A DNA stretch of 64,000 nt, from positions 1 to 64,000 of the forward strand of contig JAHXIO010000019.1 in the NCBI GenBank assembly GCA_025655595.1. Reading direction: 5' to 3'. The position numbers and the translations under genes are program-made. Numbering within the stretch: position 1 is the first letter of the stretch; each line of letters starts with the position of its first letter. The notes under the pieces were generated by a model. The model was not told where the DNA came from. It searched no databases and saw only the letters and a list, made by a program, of their open reading frames with translations. Below are positions 39,629 to 49,236 of the stretch, piece after piece. This DNA is from Candidatus Thiodiazotropha sp. (ex Monitilora ramsayi) (GTDB taxonomy: Bacteria; Pseudomonadota; Gammaproteobacteria; Chromatiales; Chromatiaceae).

Positions 39629-41659
39629 TCACACCTCACCTAATTGAGTCCAACCCGAATCGGGGTGAAACTTACCGCCGTGGCGTTGCTCCAGCACCTC
39701 GAGCCGGTGACGTTGCTGTTCCAGTCCGCCGCTGTAGATAGTATGCATGGGTCCGCCACGGAAGGGGGCGTAACCGGTACCGAATATGACGCCGGCATCC
39801 AGCAGATCGGCGTCTTCCACCACACCTTCGCGCAGACAGGCGACCGATTCATTGAGCAGACGGAAGATCATGCGGTCTGCAAGATCGGCCGGTGGTTGAT
39901 AGTTGCTGTCTACCTTTTCACGTTGCAAGCGGCCTTTCTCGTAGCGATAGAAACCCTGTCCCGTCTTCTTGCCCAACAACTTCTTTTCCACCACCAGGTT
40001 TTCGAGCTTGCGGGGAATGGTCAGGTCAAACAGCGGGGCCAGCTTCTTCGCTACGGCAAGGCAGATGTCGAGTCCCACTGCATCAGCCAATTCCACCGGT
40101 CCCATCGGCATGCCGAACTCGACTGCCGCCCGGTCAATGGCGGGAGCGGGCACCCCTTCATCCAGCAGGCTCATGGCTTCCAGGAGATAGGGCATCAGAA
40201 TCCGATTGACCAGGAAACCGGGACTGCTCTTCACCGGCAGCGGTAAGCGGTCGATTCGGCGAACAAAAGCAGCACCCTTGTCGATCAGTGCCGGATCGGT
40301 CTTTGCTCCGCGTACCACCTCGACCAGTTGCATCTTGGCTACCGGGTTGAAGAAATGGAGGCCGATGAGCCGCTTTGGATCGTTCAGACCCTCCGCAATA
40401 TCCTCCAGCGGAATACTGGAAGTGTTGGTGGCCATGATCGCCTCCGGCTTGAGTTGACTCTCCAGGCTCTGGAACAGCTTTTGTTTGGTCTCCAGATCCT
40501 CGAAGATCGCCTCGATGGCCACATCGGCCTGGTTCACACCGTATCCCTTGGGATCGGGAATCAGACGGTCCATGGCGGCGCTAACCAGACGTTTCGAGCG
40601 CAGTTTGCGCTTGAAGAGCTTGTGCGCCCGCTCGACCGCCTGAGTCAGATATTTAGCCTCCCGGTCCTGTAGGGTGACGCGCATACCTTTGAGGGCACAC
40701 CAGGCGGCGATGTCGCCTCCCATGATGCCGCCCCCCACGACGTGGAGGTGTTGCGGCCTGAACTGCACATGGGAGCCGAGTGACTTCATGCGTTCCTGCA
40801 GAAAGAAGACACGGATCAGGTTCTGAGCAGTCTCACCGGTCAGCAGACGGCTGACTTCAGCAGCCTCACTGTCGAACATCGCTCCTCTGTCGCCACCATG
40901 GGCTTTCCAGTGGTCGATCAGGGCATAGGGTGCAGGGTAGTGTTTAGGCCTTGCGTGCTTGGCGGTCTCCTTGATAAACATGGGGGAGAGTAGATGGCGA
41001 GCTGGCAGACTGTTGAGCAGTTGCTGAAAGCGGGAGGCCTTGCGTAACGCAGGCCGGTTCTCGATAAAGGAGATGGCGGTTGCCCGCATCTGCCGCTCGG
41101 GAACGGCTTGATCGACCAATCCCATCTTCTTTCCCTGGCGACCGCTAAGACTGCGACCGCTCAGCATCAGCTTCATCGCCTGCAGTGCGCCAATTCGTTC
41201 GATGCTGCGTACCGATCCACCATAGCCGGGGAAGAGGCCGAGTCTGACTTCTGGAAAGGCGAGTCGGGTTGATTCATCGTCCCGGGTAACCCGGTAGTCG
41301 CAACTGAGGGCTAATTCGAGGCCACCGCCCAAGCAGAATCCGTGGATCAGGCTGAGGGTGGGGAAGGGCATATCCTCCATCCGTTGGTAGAGGTTATGCA
41401 CCCAGCGGATGTGTTCTTCCGCCTCCCGCCTGTGCATGCCGCTCCTGAAGTTCTCCACATCGGCACCGGCGATGAAGCCGTTCTTTTTGTCAGACAGGAT
41501 GATCAGTCCTTTTGGCAGGGTCACTTCCAACTCGTCCAGAATGTCGTCCAGCTCCTGTAGTGCCTCGATGGAGAGGATGTTGACCGCACTGTCGGCATGA
41601 TCGAAACGAAGCCATGCGATACCTTGGTCATCAGTTTCCAGTTGCAGGTGTCTGTTCAT
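39629..41659 (-). CDS. fadJ: Enoyl-CoA hydratase / 3-hydroxyacyl-CoA dehydrogenase
   Basis: A 676-residue bifunctional beta-oxidation enzyme. The N-terminal crotonase half (about 1-270) has FIAGADVENF, SLIHGFCLGGGLELALSCDYR (split), and LGLFPGYGGS. The C-terminal dehydrogenase half starts at about 305 with VVGGGIMGGDIAAW and contains IMATNTSSIPLEDIAE, LIGLHFFNPVAKM, and PGFLVNRIL. It partners the thiolase encoded just upstream (4-nt overlap). FadB and FadJ types are hard to tell apart by eye; FadJ fits the neighbouring FadI-length thiolase. Confidence 0.93.
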   Translation of the reverse strand: MNRHLQLETDDQGIAWLRFDHADSAVNILSIEALQELDDILDELEVTLPKGLIILSDKKNGFIAGADVENFRSGMHRREAEEHIRWVHNLYQRMEDMPFPTLSLIHGFCLGGGLELALSCDYRVTRDDESTRLAFPEVRLGLFPGYGGSVRSIERIGALQAMKLMLSGRSLSGRQGKKMGLVDQAVPERQMRATAISFIENRPALRKASRFQQLLNSLPARHLLSPMFIKETAKHARPKHYPAPYALIDHWKAHGGDRGAMFDSEAAEVSRLLTGETAQNLIRVFFLQERMKSLGSHVQFRPQHLHVVGGGIMGGDIAAWCALKGMRVTLQDREAKYLTQAVERAHKLFKRKLRSKRLVSAAMDRLIPDPKGYGVNQADVAIEAIFEDLETKQKLFQSLESQLKPEAIMATNTSSIPLEDIAEGLNDPKRLIGLHFFNPVAKMQLVEVVRGAKTDPALIDKGAAFVRRIDRLPLPVKSSPGFLVNRILMPYLLEAMSLLDEGVPAPAIDRAAVEFGMPMGPVELADAVGLDICLAVAKKLAPLFDLTIPRKLENLVVEKKLLGKKTGQGFYRYEKGRLQREKVDSNYQPPADLADRMIFRLLNESVACLREGVVEDADLLDAGVIFGTGYAPFRGGPMHTIYSGGLEQQRHRLEVLEQRHGGKFHPDSGWTQLGEV

Positions 41660-42957
41660 GACGCACTCTCCAGTAGCATGGCGCCGCCCTGGCCGCCGCC
41701 GATACAGAGGCTGGCAATGCCGCGTTTGGCATCGTTCTGTTTTAATGTCTTCAGCAGATGCAGGACTAACCTTGCCCCACTGGCGCCTACTGGATGACCG
41801 ATGCTGATGGCACCGCCGTTCACATTGAGTCTCTCATCCGGGATCGGCGCGGGAAGCTTGTCCAGGCCAACCTCCTGTTGCATATACTCGCTGTCTTGCC
41901 AGGCGGCCTGGCATGCCAGTACCTGCGCTGCGAAGGCCTCGTTGATCTCCCAGTAGTCGATCTCTTCACTGTTGATATTCTGTTTCTTAAGGAGTTGTCC
42001 CATGGCATGCACGGGACCCAGTCCCATCTGACTGGGGTCGAGTGCCGACCAGTGGGAATCGACAATCCGGCCAAGCACTGGGAGATCGTGACGTTTGACT
42101 GCTTCTTCGGAGGCCAGCACCAGCATGGCCGCGCCATCGGTGATCTGGGCGCTGTTGCCGGCGGTGACCTTGCCCACCGGGCGATCAAAGGCCGGTTTGA
42201 GTTTGCCCAGTTTTTCCAAGGTGCTCTCTCTGCGTAGCCCGTCATCGGTTTCGAACAGGTGACCGCCGTTGTCGAAGATGGGTTCAATTTCGCCCAGTCT
42301 GCCGTTATCGGTGGCCTCCGTCAGACGCTGGTGGCTGCGCAGGGCGAAATGGTCCATGGCATCCCGGTCGATATGGAATCTCCAGGCCAGCTTCTCAGCA
42401 GTTTGCCCCATGGAGAGACCTGCCAGAGGATCGGTCAATCCCCGCAATAGTGCGATGATGAGCTGGAAGTGGTGCGGTCTGAGAGCGACCAGTTGACGTC
42501 CTCTGGCGTTAAAACTCTTTGCGCGGTTCCAATCGGCGAGCCAGGCTACCATACGCTGATTGAGCAGGATCGGGTGGTGGCTCATCGATTCGGTACCGCC
42601 TGCCAGCACGAGCTCTGCACGGCCACTGCTGATATCGAGGGCGGCGCTGTCGATGGCCTGCATGCCGGAAGCGCAGTTACGCTGTACCGTCCAGGCGGGA
42701 ACCTTGTCGCCGCAGCCGAGACGCAGGGCGACAATCCTGGCGATGTTGGCTTCGTCAGGGCCGGGGGCAATGCAACCCAGTATCACTTCATCGAACTGCT
42801 CGGGTGAGAAGGATTGCCTCAATAAAAGCGGCCGGCCCGCGCCGACCGCAAGATCGGATGCCAGGAAGGGACCCGGCTTACCCTGTGCCTTCAGAAACGG
42901 GGTGCGACTGCCATCGACGATATAAACGGCCCTGGCAGCGGTCGACGTCTTGCTCAT
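41656..42957 (-). CDS. fadI: Acetyl-CoA acyltransferase (thiolase)
   Basis: A 433-residue thiolase that cleaves 3-ketoacyl-CoA in beta-oxidation. The nucleophilic Cys lies in NCASGMQAID at about residue 96, the His in NVNGGAISIGHPVGASGARL, and the second Cys in SLCIGGGQGGAML. The length and the WLADW insertion after the Cys suggest the FadI and not the shorter FadA form. It overlaps the next gene by 4 nt and is 33 nt after the acyl-CoA dehydrogenase stop. Confidence 0.92.
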   Translation of the reverse strand: MSKTSTAARAVYIVDGSRTPFLKAQGKPGPFLASDLAVGAGRPLLLRQSFSPEQFDEVILGCIAPGPDEANIARIVALRLGCGDKVPAWTVQRNCASGMQAIDSAALDISSGRAELVLAGGTESMSHHPILLNQRMVAWLADWNRAKSFNARGRQLVALRPHHFQLIIALLRGLTDPLAGLSMGQTAEKLAWRFHIDRDAMDHFALRSHQRLTEATDNGRLGEIEPIFDNGGHLFETDDGLRRESTLEKLGKLKPAFDRPVGKVTAGNSAQITDGAAMLVLASEEAVKRHDLPVLGRIVDSHWSALDPSQMGLGPVHAMGQLLKKQNINSEEIDYWEINEAFAAQVLACQAAWQDSEYMQQEVGLDKLPAPIPDERLNVNGGAISIGHPVGASGARLVLHLLKTLKQNDAKRGIASLCIGGGQGGAMLLESAS

Positions 42958-42990
42958 GAATAGCTCCTCCGGTTACTTTCTTTCTTTTCC

Positions 42991-45474
42991 TCACGCGACA
43001 CCCAGCCTGTCCAACAGGGAGACTTTGTCGCCGGTTTTTCTTTTCTCTGTCACATCCTCGCTCAGACCCTCGAATGAGTTCACCTGGATGACCTGGTTGC
43101 GCAGTTGTCGGGCCTTCACGATTTTCTCCTGATCGGAGTGGGTCAGAATACCCAGGGAGATCGCCTCTTCGATGGCGCTGTCTTCGTCTCTTGCGTTCAA
43201 CTGTCCTGCCCGTCTGGCACGGAGCAGTGTCTTCTCGATAGGCGCAGCATCTGTGACAGCCGTCAGTGCCTGCTCCAGTTGTGCGATCCGTTGTGTCATC
43301 AGATCGGTCAAGTAGATACCGTGGGTCAGGCGGTCCCGTGCCTCACCGGGTCGCAGTATCAGACGGGTGACCTGATGATCGAGGGCATCCGTGGGCTTGT
43401 AAAAGGGGAGCCCGGTGGGAAAGATCAACAGACGTAACATCCAGGCCAGGGGTCTGACCGGCAGATTTCTCAATAGCGCCCGCAGGGCATGCTGTATCCG
43501 GTAGAGGGATTCGTCCATGGCCCATTGCATCAGGGGGAGATCCGCCGTTTGCATCCCCTCTTCATGGAAACGCTTGAGGGTGGCGCTGGCGATGTAGAGC
43601 TCGCTCAACATGTCGCCCAACCTGGCGGAGAGTCTCTCCTTGCGCTTGAGTGAGCCGCCCAGGGTCATTAGGGCCATATCGGCGGTCAGGGCGAAGGCGG
43701 AAGCCATCCAGTTGAGACGCTGAAAATACCGCTTTGCCGGGCCGTCCACAGGACTTTCTGAAAGTCTGCCGTGTGTGATGCCGAGCCAGAAGGTGCGGGC
43801 AAAGTTGGTGAGCACGAACCCGACATGACTGAAGAGGGCCTCGTCAAAGGACTTGAGTGCTGTTTTCGGATCGGGGTTCTCTGCCGCATCGAACTCTTTC
43901 AGGACATAGGGGTGGCAACGAATCGCACCCTGGCCAAAGATAATCATGCTGCGGGTCAGTATGTTCGCCCCTTCCACAGTGATGGCAATGGGAATCGCCT
44001 GATAAGCGCGCCCCATCAGGTTGTCTGGGCCCAGGCAGATGCCGCTGCCACCCTGTACGTCCATGGCATCATTGATCACCTGGCGATAGCGTTCCGTCAG
44101 GTGGTACTTCACGATGGCGGAGATGACCGACGGCGATTCTCCGTCGTCCAGGGCGCTGAGGGTGAGCTTACGCGCCGCGTCCATCTGATAGGTCAGGCCT
44201 GCGATGCGGGCCAGGGCCTCCTCTACGCCTTCGAACTCACCAATCGGGGTACCGAACTGGCTGCGAACAGCGGCGTAAGCGCCCGTGTATCGACTTGCCT
44301 GTTTGCCGGCACCGGTGGAGAGGGCGGGCAGGGAGATCCCCCGGCCTTCGGAGAGACACTCAACCAACATGCGCCAGCCGTGACCGATGCCGTCACGACC
44401 GCCGATCACCCAGTCCAGCGGAATGAAGACATCCTTGCCGGTGATGGGGCCGTTCTGAAAAGGGAGATTCAGCGGCATATGACGTTGGCCGATAGAAACA
44501 CCCTCGGTGTTACTGGGTATGAGGGCAACGGTGATGCCGGGATAGGTCTCGTCGCTCACCAGATGCTCAGGATCCTCCAGTTTGAAGGCGAGTCCGATCA
44601 ACGTCGCAATCGGCGCCAGGGTGATATAGCGTTTATCGAACTCGAGACGAATACCCAGGGTCTCTTCACCTTCGTATTCATCGTAAGTGATAACACCCCG
44701 ATCCGGGATGGCACCGGCGTCACTGCCGGCTTTGGGGCCGGTAAGGGCAAAGCAGGGGATCTCCTCACCGGTGGCGAGCCCGTTGAGATATTGGGACTTC
44801 TGCTCATCGGTGCCGTAGTGCATCAGCAGCTTGGCCGGTCCGAGCGAATTGGGCACCATCACAGTGACAGCGGCGGTAACACTGCGGCTGGCGATCTTCA
44901 TTACGGCCTGGGAGTGGGCGTAGGCTGAGAAGCCGAGGCCGCCGTAGGATTCGGGGATGATCATGCCGAACAGGCCGGCGTCCTTGATGAACTGCCAGAC
45001 CTCCTCTGGCAGGTCCTGCTCCTTGTGGGTGATTTCCCAGTCATCCAATTTATCGCAGAGCTCCTGCACCGGACCATCGATGAAGGCCTGTTCACGCGCT
45101 GTCAGTCTGCAGGAGGGGTGTCGCAGCAGGTGGCGCCAATCGGGCTGACCGGAAAAAAGCTCACCATCCCACCAGACGTTACCGGCATTGAGCGCCTCCT
45201 TCTCCGTGTCGGACATGGCAGGCATTACCTTGCGGAAAGCCTTCAACAGGGGACGGGTGATCCAGGCCTGTCGTTGTTCGGGCATCAGATAGAAGAAGAG
45301 GAAACCCGCATAGAGCAGCCAAAGGGGAGCGGCAACCGGGCCGCTCAACAGGCCGGCCAGTTGCAGGCTGACCAGCAATACTGGAGGCACAAGGATCCAG
45401 ACTATCGATCTGGCCGATCCATACGCCAAGCCCCATATGGTGATGAGAATGAGGGTTAAACCGAGTATGCTCAT
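42991..45474 (-). CDS. fadE: Acyl-CoA dehydrogenase, FadE type
   Basis: An 827-residue membrane-associated flavoprotein, the first oxidation step of beta-oxidation. Two hydrophobic helices lie at the N-terminus (about 5-70). The ACAD domain shows IIPESYGGLGFSAYAHS, CFALTGPKAGSDAGAIPD (FAD/substrate), and QVINDAMDVQGGSGIC. A long C-terminal extension (DUF1974 type) is typical of FadE. The start ATG overlaps the stop of the upstream YiiX-like gene by 4 nt, so all five genes form one transcription unit. Confidence 0.94.
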   Translation of the reverse strand: MSILGLTLILITIWGLAYGSARSIVWILVPPVLLVSLQLAGLLSGPVAAPLWLLYAGFLFFYLMPEQRQAWITRPLLKAFRKVMPAMSDTEKEALNAGNVWWDGELFSGQPDWRHLLRHPSCRLTAREQAFIDGPVQELCDKLDDWEITHKEQDLPEEVWQFIKDAGLFGMIIPESYGGLGFSAYAHSQAVMKIASRSVTAAVTVMVPNSLGPAKLLMHYGTDEQKSQYLNGLATGEEIPCFALTGPKAGSDAGAIPDRGVITYDEYEGEETLGIRLEFDKRYITLAPIATLIGLAFKLEDPEHLVSDETYPGITVALIPSNTEGVSIGQRHMPLNLPFQNGPITGKDVFIPLDWVIGGRDGIGHGWRMLVECLSEGRGISLPALSTGAGKQASRYTGAYAAVRSQFGTPIGEFEGVEEALARIAGLTYQMDAARKLTLSALDDGESPSVISAIVKYHLTERYRQVINDAMDVQGGSGICLGPDNLMGRAYQAIPIAITVEGANILTRSMIIFGQGAIRCHPYVLKEFDAAENPDPKTALKSFDEALFSHVGFVLTNFARTFWLGITHGRLSESPVDGPAKRYFQRLNWMASAFALTADMALMTLGGSLKRKERLSARLGDMLSELYIASATLKRFHEEGMQTADLPLMQWAMDESLYRIQHALRALLRNLPVRPLAWMLRLLIFPTGLPFYKPTDALDHQVTRLILRPGEARDRLTHGIYLTDLMTQRIAQLEQALTAVTDAAPIEKTLLRARRAGQLNARDEDSAIEEAISLGILTHSDQEKIVKARQLRNQVIQVNSFEGLSEDVTEKRKTGDKVSLLDRLGVA

Positions 45475-46433
45475 GTGTCAGCCTCCCTGACCTTTGGCTG
45501 GATTTCTGTGGAGTCTGTCTCTGCCTTACTAGACTTGTACGTCTTTGGCTTCTTTTTTGGTTTCAGTCGAAAGACGGTACGGCTCTCTTTGCATTCCGGT
45601 TCGCCCTCGCGGGTGACGGCGGCGAAAGCCCGTTCGTCGTCGTTGAAGAGGATAGTCTCGTCACACCAGGGCAGTTTGCGGTAGACACCCAGATCATCCA
45701 GCCCAAGAAAGGGGTATTTGATGATATTGAAGTAGGGTGAATAGTCGAAATCCTTGGGTGTGAAGAGACGCGGATTCCGTTTGAAGAAACGAATGCTGCC
45801 ATCTTCATCCCGGTCGATGAATGGCAGGATAGGGAAGTTGACCCGGTTGTAGGCGGAGGCGATCAGAGAGGAGCAGACTGCACGGGTGGGCGTTCCCGCA
45901 TTGTGCTCAAAGAGACTGGATCGCCATTTCCTCGGAAGGATGGTCCAGGGGAAGAAAAAGCGGGCCAGGTCGAACAGATGTCTTACATCGTAATCGAGAC
46001 CCAGATGCTCGAGGGAGTGGGCCACCACCCTGTGGGCATCCTCAGGCTCCAGTCCAGCCGGGCGACAGATCCGCAGATGGTCGTAGCGGTATTTCGACAC
46101 TGGCACGATGATGGTGCCTTCACCCAGCAACGCCTCCACCAGCAGGGGCTCGGAGAGGTCGCCTTGATAGGCCATTCTGACCCGCTGCTGGAGGTCGGGA
46201 TCGCGGATATCGTAGATCCGGCCGATATAGAGGGCGGAGTGGGTCCACGAGGTCTGGGTAATGGCCTTGATGACATTGCTGACCCGGCTACGTCCCTCGA
46301 CGAGCAGAACATCCCCTGGCCGCAGCTCGTAACTGAGCCGGGCAAAGTCGCAGAGTGGGGACGTGGGTGGCGGTCCTTCCTTCGTCAACCAGTCCGTGAT
46401 CCACTTCATGAATCGCTGGCCAAAACGTCTCAT
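45471..46433 (-). CDS. YiiX/YebB-like permuted papain-fold amidohydrolase
   Basis: A 320-residue protein of the NlpC/P60 superfamily in its circularly permuted form. The His block is RPGDVLLVEGRSRVSNVIKA (split) then TSWTHSALYIG. The Cys block, which comes later in the chain, is TRAVCSSLIASAY. Some relatives are amidases acting on lipids or peptidoglycan. No signal peptide is seen; the C-terminal 40 residues are basic. It leads the beta-oxidation operon (4-nt overlap with fadE), which hints at a role in releasing fatty acids from an amide or ester. That is inference. Confidence 0.85.
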   Translation of the reverse strand: MRRFGQRFMKWITDWLTKEGPPPTSPLCDFARLSYELRPGDVLLVEGRSRVSNVIKAITQTSWTHSALYIGRIYDIRDPDLQQRVRMAYQGDLSEPLLVEALLGEGTIIVPVSKYRYDHLRICRPAGLEPEDAHRVVAHSLEHLGLDYDVRHLFDLARFFFPWTILPRKWRSSLFEHNAGTPTRAVCSSLIASAYNRVNFPILPFIDRDEDGSIRFFKRNPRLFTPKDFDYSPYFNIIKYPFLGLDDLGVYRKLPWCDETILFNDDERAFAAVTREGEPECKESRTVFRLKPKKKPKTYKSSKAETDSTEIQPKVREADT

Positions 46434-46812
46434 CTCTAAAACCCAGTAAAATACTAAGTATTGTGCTCAGTATAGACCGTAAAAATGGAGTGTGGGTTTC
46501 AATTCAGGAGTTTAGAGAAATGGAATATAGGTTTAATAATATTAGTTATTACAATAAATTAAAGATATTTATTAATGTGTAACGATAAATATGATGGCTG
46601 TGAAATTATGCACAGGATTCTTAAATATAAGGGGTCTGAAGCGAATGATGCTTCTATATAAGGGTGATCTGAGATTGAAGCCGTATGAATTTCTGAGCTG
46701 TTTCGGTGGGGCATGGCCCCACCCTACAGATTGGGATATTGCGTAGGGTGGGGCCCTGCCCCACCAATTACTATCCACAGCACTCCTTTGAAGTAAGTAT
46801 TGGCCTGGGTTT
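46434..46812. other. Non-coding gap of 379 nt with palindromic repeat
   Basis: The left part is AT-rich and should carry the promoter of the minus-strand beta-oxidation operon. The right part contains the intergenic palindrome at 46705-46765 and the 3' end of hypD's transcript. No gene seen. Confidence 0.5.
46705..46765. repeat. Palindromic intergenic repeat, copy 3 (inverted pair)
   Basis: Two 23-nt arms (46705-46727 and 46743-46765) are complementary with one mismatch around a 15-nt loop. The right arm starts GTAGGGTGGGGCCCTGCC, a variant of the copies at 782 and 33110. Downstream of hypD it could also serve as a transcript-ending hairpin. Confidence 0.8.
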
Positions 46813-47931
46813 CTACTCGTGATCTGTGGCCCGATCCGATACCCGCTCCCTGATACCGCCGCTCCACCAGATACGGCAGGCACCCTCATCAGAGACCATA
46901 CAGGGACCGATGGGATTTCTGGGTGTACAGGCCTCGCCGTAGAGCCTGCACTGGTTGGGATATTTGCGGCCGAGCACCACCTGGGCGCAGTCGCAGCCCG
47001 GCGGCATCTCTCCGGCCCTTTTTCGTTCAGGCGTGTCGTAATCGGGGTAGCGTAGCCTGGCATCCCACTGGGCATAGCCCGGACTCAGGGCGTAACCCGA
47101 TTTCGGGATGATCCCGATACCGCGCCAGTTGGCGTCCACCACCGCCAGGGCTTCCTCCAGGTGCTGCTTTGCACTGGGATTCCCTCCCGGTCTCACCAGT
47201 TCCGGATAACAATTGTCGAGAAACCGCCGCTCGTCGAGCCACTGGCGAAGCACGGAGTAGGTGGCCGCCAGCAGGCTCTCGGGTGTGAAGCCGGCCACGG
47301 CGGCAGGAATATCGTGATCCTTGACCACGAACTCCCACTCTTCGGGTCCCATCACTGTGGAGACGTGTCCCGGCGCCACCAGGGCATCGAACCCGGGTGT
47401 GTCCGAGTCCAATAACATGGAGACTGCAGGCCAGGTGAGCCGTCCCGAGAGAAGTATGGAGAGGTTATCCGGTATGCCCTGAACCAGTAGAGACGCGACG
47501 GGAGCGGTGGTGGTCTCGAAACCGGCGGCAAAGAAGACTACCGGCTTGTCGGGTTCAGAATTGGCAATCTGTACCGCTTCCAGCGGTGATGCAATGGGGC
47601 GGATATCGGCTCCCGCGGCATGGGCCTGATCCAGCGATCTTGGCTCGCCCTTGGGAACATTGACCGGTACCCGCAGCATATCGCCGAAGGCGACCAAGGT
47701 AATCGGTTCATGCAGCGCCAGCTGCATCGCCTGATAGATGTCCTCTTCGGGACAGACGCAGACGGGACAGCCGGGGCCGGGAATCAATTCTATCTGCTTC
47801 GGCAATGCACCCCTGAGGCCCGCCATGGTGATGGAGCGCTCATGTCCGCCGCAGACATTCATGATACGCACGGTTTGGTTCAGCGGCAGAGCGTGTATCC
47901 GAGACAGCCAGCCTTTGGCATCCAGTGTCAT
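46813..47931 (-). CDS. hypD: Hydrogenase maturation protein HypD
   Basis: A 372-residue iron-sulfur scaffold that, with HypC, holds the Fe(CN)2CO unit for the [NiFe] site. Signatures are VCGGHERSI, IELIPGPGCPVCVCPEE, FAAGFETTTAPVA, VAPGHVSTVMG, PGCDCAQVVLG and ACRIWWSGG. ATG 47931 is chosen because it gives the usual HypD length and lies 16 nt after hypB. The frame is open upstream to 48075 but that part overlaps hypB. It is the last gene of the minus-strand hypCABD unit. Confidence 0.95.
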   Translation of the reverse strand: MTLDAKGWLSRIHALPLNQTVRIMNVCGGHERSITMAGLRGALPKQIELIPGPGCPVCVCPEEDIYQAMQLALHEPITLVAFGDMLRVPVNVPKGEPRSLDQAHAAGADIRPIASPLEAVQIANSEPDKPVVFFAAGFETTTAPVASLLVQGIPDNLSILLSGRLTWPAVSMLLDSDTPGFDALVAPGHVSTVMGPEEWEFVVKDHDIPAAVAGFTPESLLAATYSVLRQWLDERRFLDNCYPELVRPGGNPSAKQHLEEALAVVDANWRGIGIIPKSGYALSPGYAQWDARLRYPDYDTPERKRAGEMPPGCDCAQVVLGRKYPNQCRLYGEACTPRNPIGPCMVSDEGACRIWWSGGIRERVSDRATDHE

Positions 47932-47947
47932 AAGGCCTGCAATCCCC

Positions 47948-48766
47948 TCAGCCGTGTGCGTGAAGGTGTTGGCCTTCGGGGGCAATTGTCGGCGTGGCCG
48001 TTTTTCCTTCGCGCCTTCTCGCCGACTGTTCTGCCATCTGTTCTTCCAGCCAGGAGAGCCAGAGGTCGAGTCCATCGCCGCTCTTTGCGGAGGTCAGGCT
48101 CACCGGTGCCTCAACGGCAAGGTGTCGTACGGCCATCTCAGCCTTGTTCGGATCGAACTCGTCCAGTACCGCAAGTAGATCTGACTTGGTGATCAGCACA
48201 TGATCCGCGGCGCGGAAGATCACCGGGTATTTAGCTGGCTTGTCGTCGCCTTCTGTCACGGATAACAGGGTGACATTGCGGTGCTGTCCCAGGTCGAAGC
48301 TGGCAGGGCAGACCAGGTTGCCTACATTTTCTATAAAGAGGATATCGATGCTATCGAGATTCATCTGATGCAAGGCATCGTGGATCATGTGTGCATCGAG
48401 GTGGCAGGCCGTACCCGTTGTGATCTGTACCGCCGGAACCCCTTTGGCGCGGATACGCTCGGCATCGTTCTCAGTCTCCAGATCGCCTTCGATAACGCCA
48501 ATGCGATACTTGTTCCTGAAGGCGTCGATAGTGCTTTCCAGGAGACGTGTCTTGCCGCTGCCGGGGGAAGACATCAGGTTGATCGCCAACACCTGATGAC
48601 GATCGAAGTGCTCCCGGTTGTGGGCAGCCTGGTGATCATTCTCACTCAACAGGTTCTGCAGCACCTCCACGGCGACCTTGCCGTCATGGGTATGCTCATG
48701 CTTTCCACCTTCTTCCACCAGATGCCGGTTGCCCGGGGTGATATTACAGCCGCATGTGTCGCACAT
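47948..48766 (-). CDS. hypB: Hydrogenase nickel incorporation GTPase HypB
   Basis: A 272-residue GTPase delivering nickel to the hydrogenase precursor. The N-terminal CDTCGC is a metal-binding motif. His-rich stretches follow (GGKHEHTHDG). The P-loop is LMSSPGSGKTRLLE, with EGDLETENDAERI and the metal-site TGTACHLDAHM; VGNLVCPA and ITKSDLL are G-domain motifs. The C-terminal tail is unusual in being long and ending LHAHG. It lies between hypA and hypD. Confidence 0.96.
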   Translation of the reverse strand: MCDTCGCNITPGNRHLVEEGGKHEHTHDGKVAVEVLQNLLSENDHQAAHNREHFDRHQVLAINLMSSPGSGKTRLLESTIDAFRNKYRIGVIEGDLETENDAERIRAKGVPAVQITTGTACHLDAHMIHDALHQMNLDSIDILFIENVGNLVCPASFDLGQHRNVTLLSVTEGDDKPAKYPVIFRAADHVLITKSDLLAVLDEFDPNKAEMAVRHLAVEAPVSLTSAKSGDGLDLWLSWLEEQMAEQSARRREGKTATPTIAPEGQHLHAHG

Positions 48767-48828
48767 TTACCTGACTCCTGAAAAGGGGACTGTTTGAAAA
48801 CAAATAGATTGTGGTTGGACGTTTCTTG

Positions 48829-49203
48829 TCATGCCGGTTGCTGGATGGACTCATCTGTATGGCGGTTCAGTTCCACGCTGGCGAGGAGTAGTTCGTCACC
48901 GCTGATGACCTGGGTGCGATAACTGTCGCAGGATTGGCAGAGCAGCCTGTTGGCTTGTGCGTCCGACTCTTTGCCGCAGGCCAGGCACCTGACACGAATT
49001 GGCGCCTCTTCCGTCACCAACTCGGCATGGTCGGCAATGGTACCGGCACGGGCGATGGTAAACGCCTGCTGCAACAGGTCGGGTACCACACCGGAGAGGG
49101 GGCCGATACGAATCACAATGCGTGTGATCTCGCTGGCGTTCTCCCGCTGCGCGATCTCCTCGACTTGGGAGAGCATCGCCTGGCAGATGGAGAGTTCATG
49201 CAT
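48829..49203 (-). CDS. hypA: Hydrogenase nickel chaperone HypA
   Basis: A 124-residue nickel chaperone. The N-terminal MHELSICQAML contains the Ni-binding Met-His-Glu. The zinc site has two cysteine pairs, CLACG and CQSC, separated by 14 residues. It partners HypB. It lies 33 nt downstream of the hypC stop on the minus strand, within the same unit. Confidence 0.95.
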   Translation of the reverse strand: MHELSICQAMLSQVEEIAQRENASEITRIVIRIGPLSGVVPDLLQQAFTIARAGTIADHAELVTEEAPIRVRCLACGKESDAQANRLLCQSCDSYRTQVISGDELLLASVELNRHTDESIQQPA

Positions 49204-49236
49204 GCGTGGAGTATCTCGTGAACAAGCCGTCAGCGA

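Noticed and set aside
43771-44928. Plus-strand 385-codon frame opposite fadE
   Set aside because: Antisense shadow of fadE, with no ribosome site or recognisable domain.
46572-47075. Minus-strand 167-codon frame at the hypD 3' end
   Set aside because: It overlaps hypD in another frame and extends through the palindromic repeat; no ribosome site or family.
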